NCBI GenBank assembly: GCA_035701825.1
Contig: DASSRK010000034.1
Coordinates: 1-64,000 of the forward strand
Direction: 5' to 3'
Length of the DNA: 64,000 nt
Origin: CADEED01 sp035701825
GTDB taxonomy: Bacteria; Pseudomonadota; Gammaproteobacteria; Steroidobacterales; Steroidobacteraceae
Each line of letters starts with the position of its first letter. The stretch's first letter is position 1. Under the pieces are notes generated by a model. It was not told the DNA's origin, ran no database searches, and saw nothing but the letters and a program-made list of their open reading frames with translations. Shown in pieces: positions 17,972-26,865 of this stretch. The position numbers and the translations under genes were made by a program.

Positions 17972-19186
17972 ATGAACCGCCCGGCGCGCGTCTTCGTCGG
18001 CGTGCTGGCGGGGCTCGTGTTTCTCGCGCTGATCGTCCTGGCGATCAATCGCCCCTGGTTCGACGAAACACTGGCGCCCGAACTCGTCGCGCTGCGCGAT
18101 TCGAAGGTCGAATTTTCCGGCGACAATGCCTATCCCGAGATCGCCGGCTTGCGCAGGAAGGGCAGCGCCTCCGCGGCGCTGAAGAGTCTCGAATGTGTCG
18201 CCCGGCGCTACCTCGACTGCGCTTCCCGGCTCGTCGCAGAGATGGCCACGGCGGACTGGCAGGATCCGGAACTGTCGGCGCAGCTCGCGCGCTATGACGC
18301 ATTGCTGCGCCATGCTCACTACGTCGAGACTCGCGAGGCCCGCGCGCACGAGTCGGTCTGGCCCAACGGCTACATCCTCAACCTGGGCCAGCTGCGATTA
18401 GCGGCGAGCTATCGCAGCGATGCAACGCCGGACTTCCTCCACAAGGTGGCTGAAGACTTCGGCTTCTGGCGCAAGGTGCTGCGCGAGGGAGAATCGCTGC
18501 AGGTCAAGATGGTGGCGCTGGGCGCCATCCAGAACGATTTCGATTTCCTCTCGCTGCGCATGCGCGAACGGCCACTCGAGCCGGCCGAATTGCAGTTCGT
18601 GCAGGGCTTCGTGCGGCCGTTCACGCCCGAGGAAACCGACATCGGCGCCGGCTTGCTGTCGGAAGCACGCATCGAATTGCAGATGGCCGAGCCGTGGGTC
18701 GCGACGGATTCGTCGAAGCTGATGCGATTGCTGCTGCAGAAAAACGCGACACTGAACCTGGGCTATCGCGAGTTCTACATGCCGATGCTGGCGCGCGCGG
18801 CGCTGAGCGCGCGCGAGCTCTACGCCCAGAAGGGCTACGAACCGATCCGCTATACGCTGAGCCCGAGCCCGGCGACGTTGTACAACCTCGGGGGCAAGCT
18901 GGGCTGGAGCCGGACGTCCTGGGATCCGTGGGAGTTTCCCAAGCGGGTCCACGACATGGACGGCCGGATTTCACTGCTGTTGCTGCAGGTGGAGATCGCG
19001 CAAAGGCCGGCGGATGACCCGGCCGCCGTGATCCGCGCTTCAGCGCATCGAAACCCGTACACGGGCGCGGCATTCGACTACGACGCGCAGGCCGGGATCG
19101 TTTCCTTCAGGTGCCTGGAGAGCGTCTACCATCCCCCGGACCCACCGCCGCGCTGTGCCGTTGCCATCCGTCATTCGGCGAACTAG
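17972..19186 (+). CDS. Membrane-anchored protein of unknown function
   Basis: A 404-residue protein not assigned to a known family. One hydrophobic N-terminal helix (about residues 8-25, VFVGVLAGLVFLALIVLA) would anchor it in the inner membrane with the rest in the periplasm. The body is largely helical with no obvious catalytic motif; two cysteines near residues 75-85 (LECVARRYLDCASRL) could form a disulfide. It starts 10 bases after the tRNA-Cys 3' end, leaving no room for a promoter, so it must be expressed from the tRNA transcript or from a promoter inside a tRNA gene. Proline- and glycine-containing segments near the C-terminus (TLSPSPATLYNLGGKLGW) may be a conserved fold element. Confidence 0.7.
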   Translation: MNRPARVFVGVLAGLVFLALIVLAINRPWFDETLAPELVALRDSKVEFSGDNAYPEIAGLRRKGSASAALKSLECVARRYLDCASRLVAEMATADWQDPELSAQLARYDALLRHAHYVETREARAHESVWPNGYILNLGQLRLAASYRSDATPDFLHKVAEDFGFWRKVLREGESLQVKMVALGAIQNDFDFLSLRMRERPLEPAELQFVQGFVRPFTPEETDIGAGLLSEARIELQMAEPWVATDSSKLMRLLLQKNATLNLGYREFYMPMLARAALSARELYAQKGYEPIRYTLSPSPATLYNLGGKLGWSRTSWDPWEFPKRVHDMDGRISLLLLQVEIAQRPADDPAAVIRASAHRNPYTGAAFDYDAQAGIVSFRCLESVYHPPDPPPRCAVAIRHSAN

Positions 19187-19196
19187 CGGCTGAGGT

Positions 19197-19202
19197 TAGA
19201 AT
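19197..19202 (+). promoter_or_regulatory. -10 element of tRNA-Leu / ccm transcript
   Basis: TAGAAT, identical to the tRNA-Gly -10 box, lies 43 bases before tRNA-Leu just after the stop of the preceding gene. The -35 region is weak. The 43-base leader contains the dyad GCGAACATTCGC (19219-19230). Confidence 0.5.
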
Positions 19203-19245
19203 GCGCGCCCTAACGATGGCGAACATTCGCGCGGAAATTCAGGCG

Positions 19246-19332
19246 GCCCCGGTGGCGGAACTGGTAGACGCAACGGACTTAAAATCCGTCGGTCGCAAGG
19301 CCATGCCGGTTCGATTCCGGCCCGGGGCACCA
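19246..19332 (+). tRNA. tRNA-Leu (TAA anticodon)
   Basis: An 87-base class II tRNA: acceptor GCCCCGG pairs with CCGGGGC, the anticodon loop CTTAAAA carries TAA at 19280-19282, a long variable arm follows, the T arm has GGTTCGATTCC, and CCA is encoded. The ATG of ccmA is 14 bases downstream. Confidence 0.97.
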
Positions 19333-19346
19333 AGCGTTTCTTTCAC

Positions 19347-19964
19347 ATGCTGAGCGTCGCCGGATTGCACCTGTGGCGCGGCGAGCGTCATGTGCTGCGC
19401 GGCGTGAGTTTCGACGCCGCTGCCGGCGAGTGCGTGCTGCTGACCGGCCGCAACGGTGCGGGCAAGACCACCTTGCTGCGTGCCATCGCCGGGCTGCTCG
19501 ATCCCGAGGAGGGGCAGGTGAATTGGCGCGAACGACCGGCGCGCTCGACTCGCGATGAATTCCACTCGCAGCTCGCCTATCTCGGCCACGAGCCCGCGCT
19601 CAAGGGCGACCTGACGGGTTGCGAGAACCTGCGCTTCTCGGTGGGCATCCGCCGCACGGTCAGCGCCGGGGAAATCGATGCGGCGCTGGTTCGCACGGGT
19701 GCGAAGGACTTCGCGGATCGCCCGGTGCGGACGCTGTCCGCGGGCCAGCGCCGGCGCGTGGCGCTGGCGGGAGTGATGCTCGCGGGCGCGTCGTTGTGGC
19801 TGCTCGATGAACCCACCACCAACCTCGATGCGGACGGGCAACAACTGGTCGCCACGCTCATCGATGAACAGCTGGCGCGTGCCGGGATCGTGGTGGCCGC
19901 GGTCCATCATTCGATGTCGCTGGCCCGCGGCACGGTAAGGCAGCTCGACCTGGGGGCGCGATGA
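19347..19964 (+). CDS. ccmA: Heme exporter ABC ATPase CcmA
   Basis: ATP-hydrolysing subunit of the CcmABCD complex that releases holo-CcmE during cytochrome c maturation. The 205-residue product has Walker A GRNGAGKTTLLR, the ABC signature LSAGQRRRVAL and Walker B LWLLDEPTTNLD. It starts 14 bases after tRNA-Leu with no good ribosome-binding site. It is the first gene of a nine-gene operon; its stop overlaps ccmB by 4 bases. Confidence 0.96.
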   Translation: MLSVAGLHLWRGERHVLRGVSFDAAAGECVLLTGRNGAGKTTLLRAIAGLLDPEEGQVNWRERPARSTRDEFHSQLAYLGHEPALKGDLTGCENLRFSVGIRRTVSAGEIDAALVRTGAKDFADRPVRTLSAGQRRRVALAGVMLAGASLWLLDEPTTNLDADGQQLVATLIDEQLARAGIVVAAVHHSMSLARGTVRQLDLGAR

Positions 19965-20641
19965 AGACCCCGGCGCTGGAGGTCGCCCGCCTGGTCGCCG
20001 CGCGTGACCTGCGCCTCGCATTCCGGAAACCTTCGCAACTCCTGCAGCCACTCATGTTCTTCATGATCGTGGCAACGCTGTTTCCCCTGACGTTGACCCC
20101 GGAAATGTCGCGGCTGCGAGACGCCGCGCCGGGTGTCTTGTGGGTCGGCGCGTTGTTATCCTCGCTGCTGGCGCTCGAGTTCCTGTTCCGCGACGACGCG
20201 CAGGACGGAACGCTCGAGCAATTCGCACTGTCGGGGCAATCGCTGACATGGATGTTGTTTGCCAAGACCTGCGTGCACTGGATGCTTTCGGGCCTGCCGC
20301 TGGCGCTGTCGGCGCCGATCGCGGCGGCCATGCTCGGCGTGCCGGCCGCCGCCATGTGGAGCGTGGTGGCCTCGTTGGCGCTGGGCGGATTCGCGTTGAG
20401 CCTGGTCGGCGCGGTCACCGCGGGATTGACGCTCGGCGCGCGGCGCGGCGGCGTACTGTTGTCCCTGCTGACGCTGCCGCTCGCCGTGCCCATCCTGGTA
20501 TTCGGGGCGGCCGCGACGGGACGCGCCATCAGCGGTGACGACATCGCGGGGCCGATGTACTACCTGGGCGCCATCGCCGTGCTCGGCGTGACGCTCGCAC
20601 CCCTGGCCGCCGCCGCCGCGGTCCGGATCGGACTGGAGTAG
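19961..20641 (+). CDS. ccmB: Heme exporter membrane protein CcmB
   Basis: Integral membrane subunit of the CcmABCD ABC complex. The 226-residue product has about six hydrophobic helices and the family segment VGALLSSLLALEFLFRDDAQ followed by DGTLEQFALS. The length is the family norm. Overlap with ccmA (ATGA) indicates coupling; ccmC follows after 12 bases. Confidence 0.94.
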   Translation: MKTPALEVARLVAARDLRLAFRKPSQLLQPLMFFMIVATLFPLTLTPEMSRLRDAAPGVLWVGALLSSLLALEFLFRDDAQDGTLEQFALSGQSLTWMLFAKTCVHWMLSGLPLALSAPIAAAMLGVPAAAMWSVVASLALGGFALSLVGAVTAGLTLGARRGGVLLSLLTLPLAVPILVFGAAATGRAISGDDIAGPMYYLGAIAVLGVTLAPLAAAAAVRIGLE

Positions 20642-20653
20642 TCAGGAACGCCA

Positions 20654-21391
20654 ATGGCCACGTGGACCTGGTTTCACCGCTTGGGATCGCCGCCGCACGT
20701 GTACGGCTTCGCGCGCCGCTGGACGCCGTGGTTCGGCGGTGCCGCGGCCGTCTGCATGGTGGTCGCGCTGTATGGCGGGCTGGTGTTGGCCCCGGAGGAC
20801 TACCAGCAGAAGGACGCGTTCCGCATGGTGTACGTGCACGCGCCCGCGGCCTGGTTGTCCCTGATGATCTACACCACGATGGCGGTGGCCGCCGCCGTCG
20901 GGCTGATCTGGCGCATGAAGGTGGCGCACGCCGCCGCGGCGGCCTGTGCCCCGGTCGGCGCCTGGTTCACCGTTGCCGCGCTGGGTACCGGAATGCTGTG
21001 GGGCAAACCGATGTGGGGTGCCTACTGGGTGTGGGATCCGCGCCTGACCTCGGAACTCGTGCTGCTGTTCCTGTATCTGGGATACATGGGTTTGCGTTCC
21101 GGCATCGAGGATTCATCCAAGGCAGACAAGGCGAGCGCGGTGCTGGCCGTGGTCGGCGTGATCAACGTGCCGATCATCAAGTTCTCCGTGGAGTGGTGGA
21201 ATTCGTTGCACCAGACGCCCACCGTCATGAAGATGGGCAAGCCCACCATGGATACCGCGATGCTCTGGCCGCTGCTCCTCATGTTCCTGGCGTTCGCGCT
21301 GTATTTCGCCGCGGTGCTGCTGATCCGGCTGCGCGCGGAGCTGCTGCGCCGCGAGCGCAACGCCAGCTGGGTGCGCGAGGTGGTGTCGTGA
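20654..21391 (+). CDS. ccmC: Heme-handling membrane protein CcmC
   Basis: Presents heme to CcmE in the periplasm. The 245-residue, six-helix product carries the tryptophan-rich WWD-type motif as GAYWVWDPRLTSEL, with conserved histidines in RMVYVHAPAAW and WWNSLHQTPT that serve as heme ligands in the family. GTGA overlap with ccmD. Confidence 0.95.
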   Translation: MATWTWFHRLGSPPHVYGFARRWTPWFGGAAAVCMVVALYGGLVLAPEDYQQKDAFRMVYVHAPAAWLSLMIYTTMAVAAAVGLIWRMKVAHAAAAACAPVGAWFTVAALGTGMLWGKPMWGAYWVWDPRLTSELVLLFLYLGYMGLRSGIEDSSKADKASAVLAVVGVINVPIIKFSVEWWNSLHQTPTVMKMGKPTMDTAMLWPLLLMFLAFALYFAAVLLIRLRAELLRRERNASWVREVVS

Positions 21392-21555
21392 GCGAATTCC
21401 TCTCGATGAGCGGTTACGGCAGATATCTCTGGCCGGCGTTCGCGCTGGGCATCGGAGTCGTGGTGCTGAATCTCGTCATGGCGCTCAACTCGCTGTCGAA
21501 CGCCCGCAAGGAAGCGCGCCGGCGGCTCGAGATCGACCCGGAGAACGCCGCATGA
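21388..21555 (+). CDS. ccmD: Small membrane protein CcmD
   Basis: A 55-residue subunit that stabilises the CcmABC-CcmE complex. It has one membrane helix (ALGIGVVVLNLVMAL) followed by a basic cytoplasmic tail (NARKEARRR), the standard CcmD pattern. GTG start overlaps the ccmC stop, and its own stop overlaps ccmE by 4 bases. Position between ccmC and ccmE confirms the call. Confidence 0.9.
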   Translation: MSEFLSMSGYGRYLWPAFALGIGVVVLNLVMALNSLSNARKEARRRLEIDPENAA

Positions 21556-21992
21556 CGCCACGGCGCAAACGCATGCTCATGGTGATCGGCATCGTGGCCG
21601 GCGTGGGGCTCGCGGCGTGGCTGGGCACGCAGGCGTTCAAGAGCAACATCATGCTGTTCTTCGATCCCACGCAGATCGCGGCGGGCGAAGCACCGGCGGA
21701 CAAGCGCTTCCGCCTGGGCGGCATGGTGGAGAAGGGCAGCCTGCAGAAGACGCCGGGCACGCTCGACATCCAGTTCCTGGTCACCGACTTCAAGCACACG
21801 GTGCCGGTGAAATATTCGGGCATCCTTCCCGACCTGTTCCGCGAGGGGCAGGGCGTGGTGGCGCACGGCCGCATGCAGGGCAACGTGTTCGTGGCGGACG
21901 AGATCCTCGCCAAGCACGACGAGAAGTACATGCCGCCCGAAGTCGCCAAGTCGCTGAAAGACAATCCGCCCCCACCCAACGTAGGCACATGA
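21552..21992 (+). CDS. ccmE: Heme chaperone CcmE
   Basis: Periplasmic membrane-anchored chaperone that binds heme covalently before passing it to apocytochrome. The 146-residue product has an N-terminal anchor (LMVIGIVAGVGLAAWLG), the OB-fold core (FRLGGMVEKGSLQ) and the heme-binding histidine in ILAKHDEKYMPPEV. Confidence 0.96.
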   Translation: MTPRRKRMLMVIGIVAGVGLAAWLGTQAFKSNIMLFFDPTQIAAGEAPADKRFRLGGMVEKGSLQKTPGTLDIQFLVTDFKHTVPVKYSGILPDLFREGQGVVAHGRMQGNVFVADEILAKHDEKYMPPEVAKSLKDNPPPPNVGT

Positions 21993-23947
21993 TTCCCGAA
22001 CTCGGACACTTCGCGCTGGTGCTGGCGCTGCTGCTCTCGGCGGCGCAGGCGGTGTTCGGCCTGTGGGGCGCGCATCGGCGCGACGCGCGCTGGATGGCGG
22101 TGGTGCGACCGGCGGTCGCCGGCCAGTTCGTGCTGATCAGCTGCGGCGTGGGCGTGCTCATCCATGCCTTCGTGAGCTTCGATTTCTCGGTGCTGTACGT
22201 CGCCAGCAATTCGAACTCGGCGCTGCCGACGTTCTACCGCGTGGCCGCCATGTGGGGCGCGCACGAGGGCTCGTTGCTGCTGTGGGTCTGGATCCTCGCG
22301 TTGTGGACGCTCGCGGTGGCGGCTTTCAGCCGCAACCTGCCGGCGAGCTTCGCCAGCCGCGTCATGGGCGTGCTCGGCGTGGTGAGCTTCGGGTTCCTGT
22401 TGTTCACGCTCTTCACCTCGAACCCGTTCGAGCGCCTGCTGCCGGCGCCGGCCGACGGCCGCGACCTGAACCCGGTGCTGCAGGACCCCGCGCTCGCCAT
22501 CCATCCGCCACTTCTTTACACGGGCTACGTCGGCTTCGCCGTGGCCTATGCGTTCGCGTGCGCCGCCATGCTCGAGGGCAAGCTCGACCAGGTCTGGGCG
22601 CGCTGGACGCGGCCCTGGACCACGCTGGCGTGGTGCTTCCTGTCGGTGGGCATCGCGCTCGGCAGCTGGTGGGCGTACTACGAGCTCGGCTGGGGTGGCT
22701 ACTGGTTCTGGGACCCGGTGGAGAACGCCTCCTTCATGCCGTGGCTGGTCGGCACGGCGCTGATCCACTCGCTCGCGGTCACCGAGAAGCGCGGCCTCTT
22801 CAAGAGCTGGACGCTGCTGCTCGCCATCCTGGCGTTCTCGCTGAGCCTGTTAGGTACCTTCCTGGTCCGCTCGGGCGTGCTGGTATCGGTGCATTCGTTC
22901 GCCGCCGATCCGACGCGCGGCATGTTCATCCTCGGCTTCCTGGTCTGCATGATCGGCGGCGCGCTGATCCTGTATTCCTGGCGCGCGCCGTTGCTGCGTT
23001 CGCCGGCGGGCTTCGACGGCACGTCGCGCGAGGCCTTCCTGCTGTACAACAACATCCTGCTGGTGCTGGCCGCGCTGGTGGTGCTGATCGGCACGCTGGC
23101 GCCGCTGGTCAACGATGCGCTCGGCATGCAGTCGATCTCGGTGGGCTCGGGCTGGTTCACGAGCTCGTTCCCGTACATCGCGCTCGGGCTGCTGGCGCTC
23201 GTGGCCGTGGGAATCCATGCCGCGTGGAAGCGCGGGCGCGTGGGCGACAGCCGCCGCCGCATCCTGATCGCTGCCGCCGCGGCGCTGGTGCTCGGTCTCG
23301 CGGTGGTGTTCGGCGCCTATGGTCTCGGCAAGTGGCAGTCGCTCGTCGGCATCGTGTTCGGGATCTGGGTCATCGTTTCCTCCTTGTTCGACCCGGTCGA
23401 TCGCTGGCGCCGCAAGCTGTCGTTGCCGCGCGCCGTGGTCGGCATGACGATCGCGCACATCGGCCTCGGCGTGTGCGTCATCGCGGTGTCGGCGGTCGAG
23501 TCGTACACCGTGGAGCGCGACGTGGCGCTGCGCCCCGGCGAGACGCTGGCGCTCGGCCGCTATGCCTATCGCTTCGACAGCATCGCGCCGGTCGAAGGCC
23601 CTAACTACGACGGCGTGCGCGCCGAGATGACCATCCTGCGTGACGGCCGGCCGCTCTCGACACTGCACCCCGAATTGCGCAATTACTGGGTGCAACGCTC
23701 GCAGATGAAGGAAGCCAGCATCGACGCGCGCTGGAACATGGACGTGTTCGCGGCGCTGGGCGAGGACATGGGCGAGGGCCGGTGGGGATTGCGCGCGCAG
23801 CTGCGCCCGCTGATCGGCTACGTCTGGCTGGCCGCGTTCCTCATGGCGCTGGGTGGCGCACTGGCCGCCAGCGACCGGCGTTACCGCGCCAAGCGGCTCG
23901 CCGCCGAGACCCCGCCGGTTCCCGGCGCCGCCACCGAGGCCACTTGA
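21989..23947 (+). CDS. ccmF: Cytochrome c heme lyase subunit CcmF
   Basis: Core of the holocytochrome c synthase. The 652-residue, roughly 15-helix protein has the WWD heme-handling motif (WGGYWFWDPVENASFMPWL) and conserved histidines (HPPLLYTGY, LIHSLAVTEKR, HSFAADPTRG). The length matches the family. ATG overlaps the ccmE stop and its stop overlaps the TTG of ccmG. Confidence 0.96.
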   Translation: MIPELGHFALVLALLLSAAQAVFGLWGAHRRDARWMAVVRPAVAGQFVLISCGVGVLIHAFVSFDFSVLYVASNSNSALPTFYRVAAMWGAHEGSLLLWVWILALWTLAVAAFSRNLPASFASRVMGVLGVVSFGFLLFTLFTSNPFERLLPAPADGRDLNPVLQDPALAIHPPLLYTGYVGFAVAYAFACAAMLEGKLDQVWARWTRPWTTLAWCFLSVGIALGSWWAYYELGWGGYWFWDPVENASFMPWLVGTALIHSLAVTEKRGLFKSWTLLLAILAFSLSLLGTFLVRSGVLVSVHSFAADPTRGMFILGFLVCMIGGALILYSWRAPLLRSPAGFDGTSREAFLLYNNILLVLAALVVLIGTLAPLVNDALGMQSISVGSGWFTSSFPYIALGLLALVAVGIHAAWKRGRVGDSRRRILIAAAAALVLGLAVVFGAYGLGKWQSLVGIVFGIWVIVSSLFDPVDRWRRKLSLPRAVVGMTIAHIGLGVCVIAVSAVESYTVERDVALRPGETLALGRYAYRFDSIAPVEGPNYDGVRAEMTILRDGRPLSTLHPELRNYWVQRSQMKEASIDARWNMDVFAALGEDMGEGRWGLRAQLRPLIGYVWLAAFLMALGGALAASDRRYRAKRLAAETPPVPGAATEAT

Positions 23948-24474
23948 ACCGTTTCATCCTGCCATTCGCCGTGTTCCTGGCGCTCGCCGGCGTGTTGTAC
24001 ATCGGCGTGAAGCATTCGCCCGACAAAAGCATCATGGTGTCGGCCTTGTTGGGGAAGCCGGCGCCGGAGTTCGACCTGCCGGTGCTGGGGGAATCGCGCC
24101 GGGTGTCGTCGCGCGAGTTCGCCGGCAAGCCGTGGGTGCTGAACGTCTGGGGCACCTGGTGCGCCGGGTGCCGCGACGAGCACGAATCGCTGCTCGCCAT
24201 CGCGCGCCTGAACCAGGTGCGGCTGGTGGGGCTGAGCTGGAAAGACGAGGACGCCGCGGCACAACAGTGGCTGGCGCAACTCGGCAATCCCTACAGCGTG
24301 GTCGCGGTCGACCGCGAAGGACGCACGGCCATCGATTTCGGCGTGTACGGCGCGCCGGAAACTTTCCTGATCGACGAGCAGGGACTGGTGCAGTACCGGC
24401 ACGTGGGAGCGATCACGGTGCAGGACTGGGAGCGCGAGTTCGTGCCGCGTCTCAAGCACGGCGGACTGCCATGA
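23944..24474 (+). CDS. ccmG: Thiol:disulfide oxidoreductase CcmG (DsbE)
   Basis: Membrane-tethered periplasmic thioredoxin that keeps the cytochrome CxxCH cysteines reduced. The 176-residue product has an N-terminal anchor (FILPFAVFLALAGVLYIGV), the active site WGTWCAGCRDEHESLL and the cis-Pro segment GAPETFLID. The dipeptide between the cysteines is Ala-Gly, less common than Pro-Thr or Val-Pro. The start is TTG 23944, forced by the overlap with the ccmF stop (TTGA). Confidence 0.93.
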   Translation: MNRFILPFAVFLALAGVLYIGVKHSPDKSIMVSALLGKPAPEFDLPVLGESRRVSSREFAGKPWVLNVWGTWCAGCRDEHESLLAIARLNQVRLVGLSWKDEDAAAQQWLAQLGNPYSVVAVDREGRTAIDFGVYGAPETFLIDEQGLVQYRHVGAITVQDWEREFVPRLKHGGLP

Positions 24475-24926
24475 GCGCGCGCTTGCGAAAAGTTGCGCGC
24501 GTGGGCGGGCTTGCCGTGGCGGTGATGCTGTCGCTGCGGGCGCTGGCGCTCGACACCACCGTGCTGCCCGATGCCCAGAAGCAGGCGCGCTACGAGGCGC
24601 TGACCCACGAGCTGCGCTGCATGCAGTGCATGAACAACAGCATCGCGGATTCACCGGTGGGCCTGGCCTCGGACCTGCGGCGCGACGTGGCCGAGCAGAT
24701 CATGGCGGGCAAGACCGACGACGAGATCCGCGCCTCCATGGTCAAGCGCTACGGCAAGGTGATCCTGTTCACCCCGCCGCTGGATCGTTCCACGGCCTGG
24801 GTGTGGATGACGCCGCTGGTCGCGGCGCTCGCGGGGCTGGTCATCGGCATCCGCATCGTGCGGCGGCGCTCGAAGCTCGTGGACCAGGACGACAGCGTGG
24901 TCGACACGGACGACCTCACACGATGA
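24471..24926 (+). CDS. ccmH: Cytochrome c maturation protein CcmH
   Basis: Redox partner that handles the apocytochrome thiols. The 151-residue product has a signal peptide, the redox motif LRCMQCMNNSIADS and one C-terminal membrane helix (TPLVAALAGLVIGIRIV). It is the short CcmH form; the TPR part is encoded separately as ccmI. ATGA overlaps on both sides. Confidence 0.95.
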   Translation: MSARLRKVARVGGLAVAVMLSLRALALDTTVLPDAQKQARYEALTHELRCMQCMNNSIADSPVGLASDLRRDVAEQIMAGKTDDEIRASMVKRYGKVILFTPPLDRSTAWVWMTPLVAALAGLVIGIRIVRRRSKLVDQDDSVVDTDDLTR

Positions 24927-25948
24927 CCACGGCCTTCATCCTCATCGCCGGCTCCCTGGCGGCGGGCGCGCTCGTGCTGCTGTTGTGGCCCCTGCTGCGG
25001 CGCCGGGGTGACGGGCAGCCGGCCTCGACGCTGGCCGCGGCCACGGTGCTGTGCGCCATCCTGCTGGGCGGTGCGGGCCTGTACGCAGCATTCAGCAAGT
25101 ACACCTGGGATGCCTCCGCGCCCGAAAGCGCGGACACACCCGCGGCGATGACCGCGAAGCTCGCCAAGCGCCTCGCGTCACAGCCCGACGACCTGGAAGG
25201 CTGGCTCATGCTGGGTCGCTCCTACCTCACGCTCGAGCAATACCCGCTCGCGGTCCGCGCCTACCAGCGCGCCGACCGGCTCGCCAATGGCAGCAACGTC
25301 GAGGCCATCATCGGCGTCGGTGAGTCGCTGGTCGCCGAGGATTCCTCGGCGCTCGAGGGCGCGGCCGGCAAGCTCTTCGAGCGCGCCCTCGAGATCGACC
25401 CGAACAATGCCAAGGCGACGTTCTACAGCGCGTTCGCAGCCATGGCGCGCGGGGACCTCGCGAAGGCCAAGCAACGCTTCCAGCAGATGCTCGCGCTGAA
25501 TCCGCCACCCGAAGTGCGCCAGATCATCGAGACACGCGTGGCCGCGATCGAGGCGCAGCTCGGCAATACGGAAGCCGCATCGGCGGCGACGGCCGGCGCC
25601 GGTGGTGCCGCGATCATCTCCGTACGCGTCACCATTTCGCCCGAGCTCGCGCGCCGCGTGCCGGCGGGCACCTCGCTGTTCGTCGCGGCGCGCGATCCGC
25701 AGAATCCCGGGCCGCCGTTCGCGGCCAAGCGCCTGGTGGCCCGGTTCCCCGTGGACGTCGAGCTGACTCCGGCCGACGCCATGATGCCCTCGCGTCACAT
25801 CTCGGCGGGCCAGCAGCTCGACGTGGTGGCGCGCGTTGCGCTCGGTGGCACGCCCACGGCCACCAGCGGCGACCCGTTCGGACAAGTTAGCTATCATGTC
25901 GGCCAGGACGGCAGGCTGAACATCGTCATCGATCGCACCGCGCCGTAG
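24923..25948 (+). CDS. ccmI: Cytochrome c maturation protein CcmI
   Basis: Apocytochrome chaperone with two N-terminal membrane helices (residues 3-21; about 33-53), a TPR region (LEGWLMLGRSYLTLEQYPLA; ALEIDPNNAKATFYSAFAAM) that holds the cytochrome C-terminus, and a periplasmic beta-rich domain at the end (VRVTISPELARRVPAGTSLF). At 341 residues it is of normal length. It is the last gene of the ccm operon; no obvious terminator follows within the 20 bases before the next gene. Confidence 0.92.
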   Translation: MTTAFILIAGSLAAGALVLLLWPLLRRRGDGQPASTLAAATVLCAILLGGAGLYAAFSKYTWDASAPESADTPAAMTAKLAKRLASQPDDLEGWLMLGRSYLTLEQYPLAVRAYQRADRLANGSNVEAIIGVGESLVAEDSSALEGAAGKLFERALEIDPNNAKATFYSAFAAMARGDLAKAKQRFQQMLALNPPPEVRQIIETRVAAIEAQLGNTEAASAATAGAGGAAIISVRVTISPELARRVPAGTSLFVAARDPQNPGPPFAAKRLVARFPVDVELTPADAMMPSRHISAGQQLDVVARVALGGTPTATSGDPFGQVSYHVGQDGRLNIVIDRTAP

Positions 25949-25968
25949 TCACGAATCCCGGGGATTCC

Positions 25969-26865
25969 ATGCAGATGCAGGCCAAGCATTCGCTCGAGTT
26001 CGCGCGCGCGCCCGCCGTGTGGTCGATGTATCCGAAGATCATGGTGTCGCGGAAGCCGACGCTCGTGCCGGAGGGCGGGGCGGTGCCGCGCATCGAGGCG
26101 CGGCTCAGCAAGGTGCGCATCGACCGCAAGCACCTCGCGGCGTACTCCGAGGTCTGCGGCGCGGCCGCGGGCGCGACCTTGCCGATCGCCTATCCACACG
26201 TGCTCGCCATGCCATTGCACCTCGCCATGCTCGGCGCCGAGGCCTTCCCGGTGAAGATCATGGGCCTGGTGCACGTGCAGAACCGCATCGCCATGCGCCA
26301 GCCGCTCTCGGCCGAGGAGCCCGCCGAGATCCGTTCGTGGATCGAGGGCCACCGCGAAACCGATCGCGGCCAGGAATTCGACCTGCACACCGACTACGTG
26401 GTCGCCGGCGAGCCGCTGTGGGAGGAGACCTGCACTTTCCTCGCGCGCCGGCGGCCCGCGCCGGGCACGCGTCCCAACAGCAGCGCGCGCACCATCGAGG
26501 GAGCGCCCGAGGGCGTCGCGGTGCAGTCGAGCAGCTTCCGCGCACCCGCGGGCCTCGGGCGGCGTTACGGCTTCATCTCCGGCGACGTGAATCCCATCCA
26601 CATGAGCGACCTCACCGCGCGCGCCTTCGGCTTCCCGCGCGCCATCGCGCACGGCATGTGGTCGCTCGGCCGCGCGGCTTCCGATTTCGAGCCGGAGCGC
26701 TTCAACGGCGGCTGCGAGTACTCGGTGACCTTCAAACTACCGATCTACATGCCGTCGTGGATGACCCTGCAGCGCTGGCCGATCGAGAACGGCTCGGCGT
26801 TCGCCCTGCGCGATGCCCAGGGTGAGAAGCCGCACCTGGCGGGGACGCTGAAGTCGTTGCGGTGA
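25969..26865 (+). CDS. MaoC-like hydratase / double hot-dog acyl dehydratase
   Basis: A 298-residue protein with two hot-dog folds. The second contains the hydratase-2 motif with the catalytic Asp and His in YGFISGDVNPIHMSDLTARA followed by FGFPRAIAHGMW. The family adds water to enoyl-CoA or enoyl-ACP. The N-terminal half lacks this motif and probably has a structural or substrate-binding role. It overlaps the next transporter gene by 4 bases. A role in fatty acyl metabolism together with the beta-oxidation genes at 29.6-33 kb is reasonable but not proven. Confidence 0.85.
   Translation: MQMQAKHSLEFARAPAVWSMYPKIMVSRKPTLVPEGGAVPRIEARLSKVRIDRKHLAAYSEVCGAAAGATLPIAYPHVLAMPLHLAMLGAEAFPVKIMGLVHVQNRIAMRQPLSAEEPAEIRSWIEGHRETDRGQEFDLHTDYVVAGEPLWEETCTFLARRRPAPGTRPNSSARTIEGAPEGVAVQSSSFRAPAGLGRRYGFISGDVNPIHMSDLTARAFGFPRAIAHGMWSLGRAASDFEPERFNGGCEYSVTFKLPIYMPSWMTLQRWPIENGSAFALRDAQGEKPHLAGTLKSLR

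Noticed and set aside
19201..19353. Small open frame of 50 codons spanning tRNA-Leu
   Set aside because: It is the tRNA gene read as protein (contains the tRNA shadow AELVDATDLKSV).
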